Assembly (NCBI GenBank): GCA_947503935.1
Contig: CANNFR010000001.1
Location: forward strand, 124,001-188,000
Direction of reading: 5' to 3'
Source: an uncultured Paracoccaceae bacterium
GTDB taxonomy: Bacteria; Pseudomonadota; Alphaproteobacteria; Rhodobacterales; Rhodobacteraceae
Length of the DNA stretch: 64,000 nt
Shown here: piece after piece, positions 1-7,885 of the stretch
Layout of the letters: every line of letters begins with the position of its first letter
How positions within the stretch are numbered: the stretch's first letter is position 1
Made by a program: the position numbers and the translations under genes
Notes under the pieces: generated by a model
What the model saw: only the letters and a program-made list of their open reading frames with translations
What the model was told of the DNA's origin: nothing
Databases searched by the model: none

Positions 1-267
1 GTGACGATCGACGAGGCCGAGCAATCGGTGTCTGCAACGCTTGCCTCGCCGGACGTGGCCGAGGCGCTGGGCGTCTCGGTCGGGTCGGCGTTGATGTCGC
101 TCCGCCGCGTGGTGCGCGATGTGAACGGGCGGGGGGTTGAATACCTTGCCGCGCTTTACCGGCCCGACATGTTTCGGCTGGACATGACGCTCAGCCGAGT
201 GGGCGAAGGCAGTGCCCGCCATTGGCGCCCGCGCATCGGTGCGGACGTGCCGGAGGACGGTGGATGA
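1..267 (+). CDS. GntR-family transcriptional regulator, C-terminal part (UTRA domain), truncated by window edge
   Basis: The last 88 residues of a protein whose start lies before base 1. The pattern (LGVSVGSALMSLRRVVRDVNGR followed by a tyrosine/leucine strand and RPDMFRLDM) is typical of the ligand-binding UTRA domain of HutC-type GntR regulators. The DNA-binding winged helix is outside the window. Its TGA overlaps the ATG of the leuC-like gene (ATGA), so it is translationally coupled to the operon it probably controls. The effector is likely the substrate or product of the dehydratase, by inference from position only. Confidence 0.7.
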   Translation: MTIDEAEQSVSATLASPDVAEALGVSVGSALMSLRRVVRDVNGRGVEYLAALYRPDMFRLDMTLSRVGEGSARHWRPRIGADVPEDGG

Positions 268-1670
268 GTGCACCCCGCACGATGCTGGACAAGCTTTGGG
301 GCGCGCATGAGGTGCTCAGGCGGGACGATGGCGTCTCGCTTCTCTGGGTCGATCGGCACCTGGTGCATGAAGGTTCGCACCATGCTTTCGCCAAGCTGGC
401 CGATCGGGGCTTGGCCGTGGCCGAGCCCGATCTGACCTTTGGTGTGGTCGATCACTACGCGCCGACGCGCAACCGCGATGCCATCGCCGACCCGCAGATC
501 GCCCGGATGGTCGGCACATTGCAGGAGAACGCCGCCAGGCACGGCATTCGCCTGTTCGGATTGCGCGACCCCGGGCAAGGCATTGTCCATGTCGTTGGGC
601 CAGAACAGGGGCTGACCCTGCCGGGTCTTTTGATCAATTGCGGTGATAGCCACACCTCGACCCATGGCGCTTTCGGGGCGCTGGCCTTCGGGATCGGCGC
701 GACCGAAGTGGCCCATGTTCTGGCGACCCAGACGATCTGGCAGGCGCGGCCCAAATCGATGCGGATCACGGTTGACGGGGCGCTTGGCCCCGGCGTCTCG
801 GCCAAGGACGTCGCCCTGCATTGGATCGCGAAACTCGGCACGGATGGCGCGCGCGGCCATGCGATTGAATATGCGGGCTCGACCATTCGCGGCCTGTCGA
901 TGGAAGGGCGCATGACGCTGTGCAATCTGTCGATCGAAGGCGGTGCGCGGTTTGGGATGGTGGCCCCCGATCAGACCACGCTGGATTACGTGCGGGGCCG
1001 GCCGGGCGCGCCCAAGGGCGAGGCTTGGGAGAGTGCGGCCGAATACTGGCTGAAGCTGCCCAGCGATCCCGGCGCGACGTTCGACCGCGAAGTTGCAGTA
1101 AATGCCGCCGAGATCGCGCCGACACTCACCTGGGGCACCACGCCCGAGCAGGCCTTGCCAATCGATGCCACCGTGCCCGACCCGGCCCGGCTTGAGCCCG
1201 GCAAGGCCGATCAGGCCCGTGACGCGCTGGATTACATGGGCCTGTCGCCGGGCCGTCCGATTGCCGGCACGCCGATTGACCAGGTGTTCATCGGGTCATG
1301 CACCAATGCGCGGGTCGAGGATCTGCGTCTTGCGGCGATGGTTTTGCGCGGGCGTCAGGCGAAGGTGCCGGGCATGGTCTCGCCCGGATCGACGCCGGTG
1401 CGCTTGCAGGCCGAGCGTGAGGGGCTGGATCTGGTCTTCATCAAAGCGGGGCTCGACTGGGTCGGGTCAGGCTGTTCGATGTGCGTGGGCATGAATGGCG
1501 ATATCGTGGCGCCCGGAAAGCGCTGCGCGTCCTCGACCAACCGCAATTTCAAGGGCCGCCAGGGGCGTGGCGCGCGCACCCATATCATGTCGCCCGCCAT
1601 GGTGGCCGCCGCCGCTGTTACCGGCGAGCTGACCGATGTGCGGCCGTTTTTGACCAAGCGGGCGGCGTGA
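264..1670 (+). CDS. LeuC-like aconitase-family dehydratase, large subunit
   Basis: A 468-residue protein of the 3-isopropylmalate dehydratase large-subunit family. The three [4Fe-4S] cluster cysteines are present: Cys346 in IGSCTN, and Cys404 and Cys407 in SGCSMCVG. Other family signatures are VDRHLVHEG near the start and GDSHTSTHGAFG. The ATG at 264 overlaps the stop of the upstream regulator; an upstream in-frame start at 222 would overlap that gene and is less likely. It sits in a regulator-leuC-leuD-TRAP operon rather than with leuB, so its substrate is probably an imported hydroxy-acid (citramalate, dimethylmalate or similar) rather than the leucine intermediate. Substrate identity is inference. 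Confidence 0.9.
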   Translation: MSAPRTMLDKLWGAHEVLRRDDGVSLLWVDRHLVHEGSHHAFAKLADRGLAVAEPDLTFGVVDHYAPTRNRDAIADPQIARMVGTLQENAARHGIRLFGLRDPGQGIVHVVGPEQGLTLPGLLINCGDSHTSTHGAFGALAFGIGATEVAHVLATQTIWQARPKSMRITVDGALGPGVSAKDVALHWIAKLGTDGARGHAIEYAGSTIRGLSMEGRMTLCNLSIEGGARFGMVAPDQTTLDYVRGRPGAPKGEAWESAAEYWLKLPSDPGATFDREVAVNAAEIAPTLTWGTTPEQALPIDATVPDPARLEPGKADQARDALDYMGLSPGRPIAGTPIDQVFIGSCTNARVEDLRLAAMVLRGRQAKVPGMVSPGSTPVRLQAEREGLDLVFIKAGLDWVGSGCSMCVGMNGDIVAPGKRCASSTNRNFKGRQGRGARTHIMSPAMVAAAAVTGELTDVRPFLTKRAA

Positions 1671-2278
1671 TGGCCGGGTGGCGCGAACATGAGGGGGTAA
1701 TGGTCGCGCTGCCGATCGAGAATGTGGATACCGATCAGCTGATCCCCGCGCGCTTCATGTCGGCGCCGCGGTCCAAAGGATATGGCGGCTTTCTTCTGCA
1801 CGACCTGCGCCGCGATGCGGACGGCGCGCTTCGCGGTGACATGCCCCTCAACCGCCATGCCGATGCCAGCCTGATTGTCACGCGGCGCAATTTCGGTTGC
1901 GGGTCTTCGCGTGAGGCGGCCGTCTACGCGCTGGTCGATGCCGGCATCCGCGCCGTGATCGCGCCGAGCTTCGGTGACATTTTCGCGGGCAATGCCGTGA
2001 ATAACGGCCTTCTGCCCGCCCGCGTGACCGAGGCCGATGCTGAAGACCTGATCGCACGTATCGGGGCCGAGGTCCCCGCCGCGCGGATCGATCTTGAGAC
2101 CTGCACGATCACGCTGGGCGACAGAGATGTGCCGTTTGAGCTTGATCCTGTGCAGCGCACCAAGCTGATGAACGGCTGGGACGATATCGATCTGACGCGC
2201 GCCGAACTGGACAAGATCGCGCGCTATCGCGCTGAGCGCCGCAAGACCGCGCCCTGGGCCTGGCCCGTGGCAGAGTAG
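1670..2278 (+). CDS. LeuD-like aconitase-family dehydratase, small subunit
   Basis: A 202-residue small (swivel-domain) subunit that pairs with the preceding large subunit. It has the characteristic NVDTDQLIPARFM near the N-terminus and FGCGSSREAAVYAL in the middle, as in LeuD. The ATG at 1670 shares one base with the leuC stop (TGATG), indicating coupled translation and equal stoichiometry. Length matches LeuD (about 200 residues). The same caveat on substrate applies as for the large subunit. Confidence 0.9.
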   Translation: MAGWREHEGVMVALPIENVDTDQLIPARFMSAPRSKGYGGFLLHDLRRDADGALRGDMPLNRHADASLIVTRRNFGCGSSREAAVYALVDAGIRAVIAPSFGDIFAGNAVNNGLLPARVTEADAEDLIARIGAEVPAARIDLETCTITLGDRDVPFELDPVQRTKLMNGWDDIDLTRAELDKIARYRAERRKTAPWAWPVAE

Positions 2279-2363
2279 AAAGGGTCGCTCGAGCGATCAG
2301 AAAGGTGCCGCCAAAGGCATCCGGCAAAAGGGGCGATTGCCGCCCGGAACAGAGGAGAGAGAG

Positions 2364-3380
2364 ATGACGAAACTGACAATCCTGGGCGGCGCGATTGCGG
2401 GCTCTGCGATGATGGCAAGCCTGGCGACCGCGCAAGAGACGATCACGGCGGTCCACGCCTTTCCCGAAACGCTGATCTATACCCAAAGCTTCCTGTCCTT
2501 CGTCGACAAGGTGAACGAGGCCGGCGAAGGCATCGTGCAGATCGAGGTGCGCGGCGGGCCCGAGGCCATCGGCATGTTCCAGCAGCCCGACGCCGTGCGC
2601 GACGGTATCGTCGACATGGTCTACACGCCAGGCAGCTTCTACGGCGGCACCGTGCCCGAAAAGGACGCGATGGTTGCCAGCAACCTGACCGCGGTCGAAA
2701 CCCGCGAGAATGGCGGCACCGCGCTGATGGACGAGATCCATCAGGCCAAGATGGGCGTGAAGTATCTGGGCTGGTTCGATTCAGGTGTCTGCTACAACCT
2801 CTGGACCCGGAACGAGCCGCAGTTTGATGACGATGGCAACCTTGAGGTCGACGGCCTGAAGCTGCGCGGCAACGCCGTATATAACGCTTTCTTCTCGAAC
2901 TACCTGAATGCGCAGGTGATCGATCTGCCCACGGGCGAGGTCTACTCGGCCCTGCAGAACGGCGTGGTCGATGCGACGGGCTGGACCCAGATCGGCCTGA
3001 TCGATCTGAAATGGAACGAGTTTCTGAACTACCGGATCGAGCCCTGCTTTTTCTCGACCGACCTTGGTGTGATCGTGAACCTCGACCGCTGGAACAGCCT
3101 GAGTGCTGAGGCGCAACAAGTCTTGCAGGATGTCGCCATCCAGCATGAGATCGACAGCGTGGCGGCGCTTCGCATCAAGCGTGACGAGGATTTTGCGGCG
3201 CTGGATGCCGCCGGCATGACGGTCGTCGATCTGGAGGGCGAGGCGCGCGCCAATTACCTGGCCGCCGCGCGCGAGACCACGTGGGAGCGGATGCGGGGCC
3301 TGATGGCCGAGCATCCCTCGGGCGACGGCAATTACGACAGGCTGATCGAGCTTTACTACGATCCGGCAGCCGATCAGTAA
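2364..3380 (+). CDS. dctP: TRAP transporter substrate-binding protein, DctP family
   Basis: A 338-residue periplasmic solute receptor with an N-terminal signal peptide ending near ATAQ. It has DctP-type features such as GVKYLGWFDSGVCYNLWTR and the GLKLRGN stretch, which holds the conserved arginine that contacts the substrate carboxylate. The start at 2364 follows a strong purine-rich ribosome site (AGAGGAGAG). It lies 85 bases after leuD and is followed by dctQ and dctM. The ligand is probably the organic acid handled by the LeuCD-like enzyme. Confidence 0.9.
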   Translation: MTKLTILGGAIAGSAMMASLATAQETITAVHAFPETLIYTQSFLSFVDKVNEAGEGIVQIEVRGGPEAIGMFQQPDAVRDGIVDMVYTPGSFYGGTVPEKDAMVASNLTAVETRENGGTALMDEIHQAKMGVKYLGWFDSGVCYNLWTRNEPQFDDDGNLEVDGLKLRGNAVYNAFFSNYLNAQVIDLPTGEVYSALQNGVVDATGWTQIGLIDLKWNEFLNYRIEPCFFSTDLGVIVNLDRWNSLSAEAQQVLQDVAIQHEIDSVAALRIKRDEDFAALDAAGMTVVDLEGEARANYLAAARETTWERMRGLMAEHPSGDGNYDRLIELYYDPAADQ

Positions 3381-3386
3381 CACTTG

Positions 3387-3410
3387 TCCCGGCCCGCATC
3401 AGGGCCGGGA
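3387..3410 (+). promoter_or_regulatory. Intercistronic hairpin between dctP and dctQ
   Basis: Perfect 9-bp inverted repeat: TCCCGGCCC (3387-3395), a 6-base loop, then GGGCCGGGA (3402-3410). It lies right after the dctP stop and is not followed by a T run. Hairpins in this position usually stabilise the receptor mRNA or partly terminate transcription, so that receptor is made in excess over membrane subunits. The role is inferred. Confidence 0.6.
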
Positions 3411-3433
3411 TCACCTTTTGGGGCAGGGACGGG

Positions 3434-3940
3434 ATGAGCGCAGTCAACAGGGCCTACACGGCGTTGCTTTACGCCATGGCTGCCGTGTCCGGCGCGATGC
3501 TGGTCTGGCTGATGGTGTCGGTGATCGTCTCGGTCCTGATGCGCAATATCGGCGTGCAGCCTTTCGCGTGGCTCTTCACCTCGGCCGAATACGGGCTGCT
3601 CTACATGACGATGCTGGGCGCGCCGTGGTTGGTGCGCGAAAAGGGCCATGTGCATATTGAGCTGGTCACGGCAGTCCTGCCCGCGCCCGCGCGCCGCGTC
3701 GTCAGCCGTATGGTGGCGCTGATGTGCGTGGCCGTCTGCGTCATGCTGGCCTGGAAGGGGGCAGACCTGTTCCTGACCAACATTGAGCGCAATGATTACG
3801 ACGTGCGCGCCTACTACTTCCCGCGCTGGATCCTGACCATATCCTTCCCACTCAGCTTCGGCATGATGGCAATCGAATTCGCGCGTTTCGTCTTTGGGTC
3901 CGAGTTGATGCATTCGGGCGAAGCGGGGATCCACGACTGA
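3434..3940 (+). CDS. dctQ: TRAP transporter small membrane subunit, DctQ family
   Basis: A 168-residue integral membrane protein with four hydrophobic segments (about residues 10-32, 46-64, 85-108 and 130-152). The ATG at 3434 is preceded by a GGGACGGG purine stretch. Its stop overlaps the dctM start (TGATG at 3938-3942). DctQ bridges and stabilises the large DctM permease in Na+-driven TRAP importers. Confidence 0.85.
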   Translation: MSAVNRAYTALLYAMAAVSGAMLVWLMVSVIVSVLMRNIGVQPFAWLFTSAEYGLLYMTMLGAPWLVREKGHVHIELVTAVLPAPARRVVSRMVALMCVAVCVMLAWKGADLFLTNIERNDYDVRAYYFPRWILTISFPLSFGMMAIEFARFVFGSELMHSGEAGIHD

Positions 3941-5250
3941 TGGAATGGTATCTGGCGCTTGCCCTGCTGCTTGGCACGATCATGTTCCTCATGGCCATCG
4001 GCATGCCGGTGGCGCTGGCATTTCTGGCGGCCAATATCGCCGGCGCATGGATCTTCATGGGCGGCGAACGGGGGGTCGTGCAGCTGCTCAACAACGGCAT
4101 GGGATCGCTAACCTCGTACGCGCTGGTGCCGATACCGCTGTTCCTGCTGATGGGCGAGATCTTCTTTCATACCGGCCTCGGCGGGCGGATGTTCAACGCA
4201 ATCGACCGGCTTCTGGGGCGGCTGCCCGGACGGCTGAGCTATGTCACCGTCATGGGTGGCACGGCGTTTTCCACCCTGTCGGGATCGTCGATGGGCTCCA
4301 CCGCCTTGCTGGGCTCGCTCATGGTGCCCGAGATGAGCCAGCGGGGCTACAAGAAGTACATGAGCATCGGCCCGATCCTGGGCACTGGGGGCCTGGCGAT
4401 CATCATCCCGCCCTCGGCTTTGGCGGTGCTTCTGGCCACCCTGGCGCAGGTCGATGTGGCGGGTCTGCTGCTGGCGGGCGTGATCCCCGGCCTGATCCTG
4501 GCGGGGTTCTACATCGCCACGATCTGGCTGCAGACCAAGCTCGACCCCGGCGCCGCGCCGGCCTATGACGTCGCGCCGCTGTCGGGCGGCGAAAAGCTGG
4601 TGCTGCTGCTGCGCGAGGTCGTGCCGATGGTCGGCGTGATGGTCGTGATCATCGTCCTGATGATCAACGGCTTCGTCACCCCGTCCGAGGCGGCCGCCTT
4701 CGGCGCGTTGGGCGTGCTGATCCTGGCCGCGATCTTCCGCTGCCTGACGTGGGAGGCGATGCGCAAATCCATCGTCGGCGCGCTGAAGGTCACGCTGATG
4801 GCCTATCTGATCGTCTTCGGCTCGGCCACGTTCAGCCAGCTTCTGGCCTTCTCGGGCGCGTCGCGCGGGTTGATCGACTGGGCGACCGCATTTGATCTGG
4901 CACCGCTTGTCATGCTGCTTGTGATGTTCGGCGTCTTGCTGCTGCTGGGCATGTTCATGGAGCAGATCTCGATCATGCTTCTGACCGTGCCGATCTTCTT
5001 TCCGCTGGCCGAGACGCTTGGGTTTGACCTGATCTGGTTCGCCCTCATCATGCTGCTGGCCTTGGAGATCAGCTTCACGACCCCACCCTTTGGGCTGCTC
5101 TTGTTCGTCATGAAGGGGGTCGCGCCGCCGGACACGACGATGCGCGAGATTTATCTTTCGGCGATTCCCTTCATCGCCTGCTCTTTGCTGCTGGTGGGTC
5201 TTCTGGTCCTGTTCCCGCAGATCGCGTTGTGGCTGCCCGGTGTGAAGTAG
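3940..5250 (+). CDS. dctM: TRAP transporter large permease subunit, DctM family
   Basis: A 436-residue polytopic membrane protein with about 12 hydrophobic segments. It has DctM signatures such as MGEIFFHTGLG, SGSSMGSTALLGSLMVPEM and GTGGLAIIIPPSALAVLLA. It is the last gene of the operon and translationally coupled to dctQ. It forms the substrate channel that receives cargo from DctP. Confidence 0.92.
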   Translation: MEWYLALALLLGTIMFLMAIGMPVALAFLAANIAGAWIFMGGERGVVQLLNNGMGSLTSYALVPIPLFLLMGEIFFHTGLGGRMFNAIDRLLGRLPGRLSYVTVMGGTAFSTLSGSSMGSTALLGSLMVPEMSQRGYKKYMSIGPILGTGGLAIIIPPSALAVLLATLAQVDVAGLLLAGVIPGLILAGFYIATIWLQTKLDPGAAPAYDVAPLSGGEKLVLLLREVVPMVGVMVVIIVLMINGFVTPSEAAAFGALGVLILAAIFRCLTWEAMRKSIVGALKVTLMAYLIVFGSATFSQLLAFSGASRGLIDWATAFDLAPLVMLLVMFGVLLLLGMFMEQISIMLLTVPIFFPLAETLGFDLIWFALIMLLALEISFTTPPFGLLLFVMKGVAPPDTTMREIYLSAIPFIACSLLLVGLLVLFPQIALWLPGVK

Positions 5251-5455
5251 CCCCGCGTCACTGCGCCGTTCCCTTTAGATAAAAGCATCGAAAGCGCCGG
5301 CTGTCGTGCCGCGCGCCAAAACGCGCCGAGCAATTCCCGACTAAAAAACTCGGATTGACATGGCTGATAAAATCACTCAGGCTTTGCCTCATCATCCAGC
5401 CACCCCGGTTCGCACCGTGGAAGCCCGAGTTTCCCTCATGGAAAGGACTTCGCCG

Positions 5456-5620
5456 ATGCAACACGTGATTGAGACCGCGAAAGACACCGATCATGACCTT
5501 TCACGATCGATCCCTGATCGTTCAGAGCTTGCCGATATGCTCTGGCAGGCCGGCACGCCCGAGGGGTTCAGCCTGGAATGGATCGTGGACCGTTTCGATC
5601 AGACCAGGGGGCGTGCCTGA
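5456..5620 (+). CDS. Small conserved-context protein upstream of hemP (unknown function)
   Basis: A 54-residue hydrophilic protein (starts MQHVIETAKDTDHD, ends FDQTRGRA). The start at 5456 is chosen because GGAAAGGA lies 8 bases upstream; in-frame ATGs at 5360 and 5438 have no comparable ribosome site. Its TGA overlaps the hemP ATG (TGATG at 5618-5622), so it is translationally coupled to hemP. No family was recognised. Placement suggests a role in haem/iron handling or as a leader cistron. Confidence 0.5.
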   Translation: MQHVIETAKDTDHDLSRSIPDRSELADMLWQAGTPEGFSLEWIVDRFDQTRGRA

Positions 5621-5787
5621 TGTCTTTCCATACCGTTCCCGAAATCAGCAAACCTGGCGAGCACAGCCTGCCGACTTACGATGCCAACGATCTGACGAAG
5701 GGCGGCATACAGGCCCAGATCGTGTTGCAGGACAAGGTCTATACGCTGCGGATCACCCGCGCCGGAAAGCTGATTTTGACGAAATGA
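5620..5787 (+). CDS. hemP: Hemin uptake protein HemP
   Basis: A 55-residue protein with the diagnostic HemP C-terminus: YDANDLTKGG, then QAQIVL and YTLRITRAGKLILTK. HemP/HmuP proteins are small factors needed for haem uptake gene expression. The start overlaps the previous stop, and the stop overlaps the next start (ATGA at 5784-5787). No haem receptor or ABC genes are in the window; instead the locus continues into bacterioferritin genes. Confidence 0.9.
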   Translation: MSFHTVPEISKPGEHSLPTYDANDLTKGGIQAQIVLQDKVYTLRITRAGKLILTK

Positions 5788-6272
5788 CCGAAACGCAGGC
5801 AAAGCGCGGCGGCGCGCCGGTTGGGTACATAACCGAGCTTCCGGCGGTGGAAGCCGCGTCGGTCATCTACCTGCGTTTGTGGTGCAGCGGGCCGGATAGC
5901 CAGGCCCATGTCTGGCAGGATTTCCGACAGGCTCTGGGGGCGCAGACCGGACGCAAGGCTCTGCAATCGCTTAAGGAACTCTGTGGTCTATGCGCGTCTC
6001 ATGGCAGGCGGCCATTGATGCGCCACGCGGTCAACTGCAAGTGCCTGGGCGCGGATGAAGCCTGCTTTGCCAATTTCATTGCAACGGCCGCGGAAGGCGC
6101 GCGCGAGGACGCGATGATGATCGCCACCTTGCTGGTGCGCCCTGACATGGCGGGGATGATCACCGCGCTGGCCACCGATGTGGGGCTTGCGCTAAAACGC
6201 ATGGGCCTTCGCGCCGCGACGCCGCCAAGGGCCTGCACTGCAAGTCAGCCGGATGGAAGGACACTTCATTGA
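5784..6272 (+). CDS. Cys/His-rich protein of unknown function in the hemP-bfr locus
   Basis: A 162-residue soluble protein whose middle carries a dense metal-ligand-like set: Cys67, Cys70, His73, His81, Cys85, Cys87 and Cys94, plus Cys34. The remaining C-terminal part is helical and hydrophobic (MIATLLVRPDMAGMITALA). It is coupled to hemP by an ATGA overlap and followed by bfd and bfr. I do not recognise the family. The cysteine pattern and the neighbours suggest binding of iron, an Fe-S cluster or haem. Confidence 0.7.
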   Translation: MTETQAKRGGAPVGYITELPAVEAASVIYLRLWCSGPDSQAHVWQDFRQALGAQTGRKALQSLKELCGLCASHGRRPLMRHAVNCKCLGADEACFANFIATAAEGAREDAMMIATLLVRPDMAGMITALATDVGLALKRMGLRAATPPRACTASQPDGRTLH

Positions 6273-6446
6273 GGGACAGAAACCATGAAACGACGATGGA
6301 CCGTATCGACGTCACCGCACATGGCGCAGCCGCTAAGGCATAGCACGCGTCGTGCCGAAAGCCTCCATACGGGCTTTCACTGATCTGCTGCCATGGCGGG
6401 CGACCAAACCCGCCGCAGTAATGCTGAAGAACAAGATCTTGCATCC

Positions 6447-6713
6447 ATGATCATCTGCCATTGTCAGAACATCACCGACCGCGACATCGATGCGGCCATC
6501 GACTGGATGCGCGCAGCGGACGACAAGACCCTCATCACCCCAGGCAAGATCTACCGTGCCCTTGGAAAGGCGGCGGATTGCGGCGGTTGCATGCCGCTGT
6601 TTCTGTCGACCATGCGTGCGAATGACAATCTGGAAGTCCCGATGCAACTCTGTAATCTGAGAGACAGAGCAACACAGGAAACCCACAATGAACGGCGACA
6701 AGAAAGTTATTGA
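6447..6713 (+). CDS. bfd: Bacterioferritin-associated ferredoxin
   Basis: An 88-residue protein that opens [14 protein letters not shown] and has CGGC later. Cys4, Cys6, Cys45 and Cys48 match the ligands of the [2Fe-2S] cluster in Bfd, which reduces bacterioferritin to release iron. The start at 6447 is the conserved Met directly before IICHC. The C-terminal tail of about 25 residues is longer than in E. coli Bfd and is encoded partly in the 26-base overlap with bfr. Confidence 0.85.
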   Translation: MIICHCQNITDRDIDAAIDWMRAADDKTLITPGKIYRALGKAADCGGCMPLFLSTMRANDNLEVPMQLCNLRDRATQETHNERRQESY

Positions 6714-7173
6714 ATATCTGAATGCGGCTTTGCGGAGTGAGTTGACGGCGGTTAGTCAGTACTGGTTGCACTATAGGATGCAGGAAGATTGGGGGCTGGG
6801 CCACATGGCCAAGAAGTCCCGCGAGGAAAGCATTGAAGAGATGAATCACGCCGACAAGCTGATCGCGCGTATTCTGTTTCTGGGCGGACATCCGAACCTG
6901 CAAAAGCTGGATCCGCTGCGGATCGGGCAGACACCGAAGGAGACGCTGGAATGCGATCTGGCGGCGGAACATGACGCCCGCACGCTTTATACCGAAGCCC
7001 GTAAGTACTGTGAATCCGTTGGAGATTTTGTCAGCAAGAACGTTTTCGAGGAACTGCTGACAGATGAAGAAGGGCATATCGATTTCCTGGAAACCCAGCT
7101 CGACCTGATGGCCAAGATCGGCGAGGAAAAATACGCCCAACTCAACGCCTCAAAGATGGACGAGGCCGAGTAA
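6688..7173 (+). CDS. bfr: Bacterioferritin
   Basis: A 161-residue four-helix ferritin. The diiron ferroxidase ligands are visible: Glu18, Glu51, His54, the AAEHD glutamate, and Glu/His of DEEGHID. Met52, which binds the inter-subunit haem in bacterioferritins, is present (EEMNHADK). It stores iron as mineral in a 24-mer shell. It starts inside the end of bfd, so release factor and store are produced together. Confidence 0.95.
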   Translation: MNGDKKVIEYLNAALRSELTAVSQYWLHYRMQEDWGLGHMAKKSREESIEEMNHADKLIARILFLGGHPNLQKLDPLRIGQTPKETLECDLAAEHDARTLYTEARKYCESVGDFVSKNVFEELLTDEEGHIDFLETQLDLMAKIGEEKYAQLNASKMDEAE

Positions 7174-7198
7174 ACCGCGGCGGCGCGGAACGGCCCGA

Positions 7199-7242
7199 GG
7201 GTTGGCGGACCCCGGGGATTAGACCCGGGAACGGGCCAACCC
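7199..7242 (+). terminator. Nested hairpin downstream of bfr
   Basis: Outer 8-bp stem GGGTTGGC (7199-7206) with GCCAACCC (7235-7242), and inner stem CCCGGG (7211-7216) with CCCGGG (7224-7229). It lies 25 bases after the bfr stop. There is no T run, so it is a possible terminator or mRNA 3' end stabiliser. Confidence 0.5.
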
Positions 7243-7278
7243 GATATCGTGGTTAATCAAGGGATTGGAGCAAAAACC

Positions 7279-7333
7279 GGTGTGCACAGAGTGTGCACCG
7301 GACGTGCACAGAGCGTACACCGGAGGGTGCACC
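7279..7333. repeat. Tandem GTGCAC-containing repeats upstream of the BrnA-like gene
   Basis: GTGCACAGAGTGTGCACCGGA is followed directly by a near copy with GTACACCGGA, and then GGGTGCACCG. The palindromic core GTGCAC occurs four times in 55 bases, with a GTACAC variant. The cluster sits 70-125 bases before the start at 7404. It may be an operator array or a dispersed genomic repeat; the sequence alone does not decide. Confidence 0.6.
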
Positions 7334-7403
7334 GCCCGCCCTGGCCAGCCCGCGTTAACCTTTTCGCGCCATCCTGCCCCGCGACGCAATGCGAGGCAGG
7401 ACG

Positions 7404-7829
7404 ATGAACCCCAACACCCTCACCCCGGCGCAGAAGATGGAGTACCGCTTTTTCTACGACGCCGTCCGCAAGCTGGACTACGACCTCAGGCACGAGGCCT
7501 GGCTGTCGGGCAGCATACCGATGGACTGGAAGGCGCTGCTGCAGGAAGACGGCCGGCCGGACAAGGAGCGGGTGACGATCCGGCTTGATGCGGACATGGT
7601 GAAGTTCTTCCGCCGCCGCTGGGGCCGGGGCTATCAGGCGGAGGTCAACCGGGTGCTCCGGGCGTTCTTCAAGTTCCACCTGTCGCGGATCGTGAAGGGC
7701 GACGACGGGTTCGAGCGGCTGCTGGCCGAGGCCCAGACCGAACGCCGCCCCGAGAGCGGCGACGCCGAGCGGGACCTTCAGGGGAAGCTGTTGTTCGGCG
7801 GGCTGGGTACGTTTGCGGAGAAGGAGTGA
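7404..7829 (+). CDS. BrnA-like antitoxin-family protein (orphan)
   Basis: A 141-residue protein whose middle (about residues 58-92) reads RVTIRLDADMVKFFRR followed by GRGYQAEVNRVLRAFF. This is the ribbon-helix-helix-like pattern of the BrnA/DUF4415 antitoxin family. The start at 7404 has AGGCAGGA just upstream. No BrnT-type toxin gene is adjacent: upstream is only the GTGCAC repeat region and downstream the genes run on the other strand. It could be a stand-alone DNA-binding regulator rather than half of a toxin-antitoxin pair. Confidence 0.65.
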   Translation: MNPNTLTPAQKMEYRFFYDAVRKLDYDLRHEAWLSGSIPMDWKALLQEDGRPDKERVTIRLDADMVKFFRRRWGRGYQAEVNRVLRAFFKFHLSRIVKGDDGFERLLAEAQTERRPESGDAERDLQGKLLFGGLGTFAEKE

Positions 7830-7844
7830 GGGGGGGTGGCGGAT

Positions 7845-7862
7845 GGTGCGCTGAAGCGCACC
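7845..7862. repeat. Short perfect palindrome between convergent genes
   Basis: GGTGCGCTGAAGCGCACC, two 8-base arms around GA, followed by CTACG. It lies 16 bases after the BrnA-like stop and 24 bases before the end of the convergent HEPN-motif gene. It can act as a bidirectional terminator and looks like a dispersed REP-type unit. It marks the left edge of the lower-GC segment. Confidence 0.6.
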
Positions 7863-7885
7863 CTACGGCTGGCTCTAGCCGACGC

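Noticed and set aside
5355-5383. TTGACA at 5355 as a promoter of the hemP operon
   Set aside because: The -35 hexamer is perfect, but no acceptable -10 hexamer occurs at 16-18 bases, so no promoter is called.
6284-6382. Possible 32-residue gene starting MKRRWTV between the Cys-rich gene and bfd
   Set aside because: No ribosome site, no recognisable features and a length that occurs by chance.
7404-7829. Full BrnT-BrnA toxin-antitoxin system
   Set aside because: Only the antitoxin-like half is present. The upstream region contains repeats and no BrnT-length gene, and the downstream genes are on the other strand and unrelated to BrnT.
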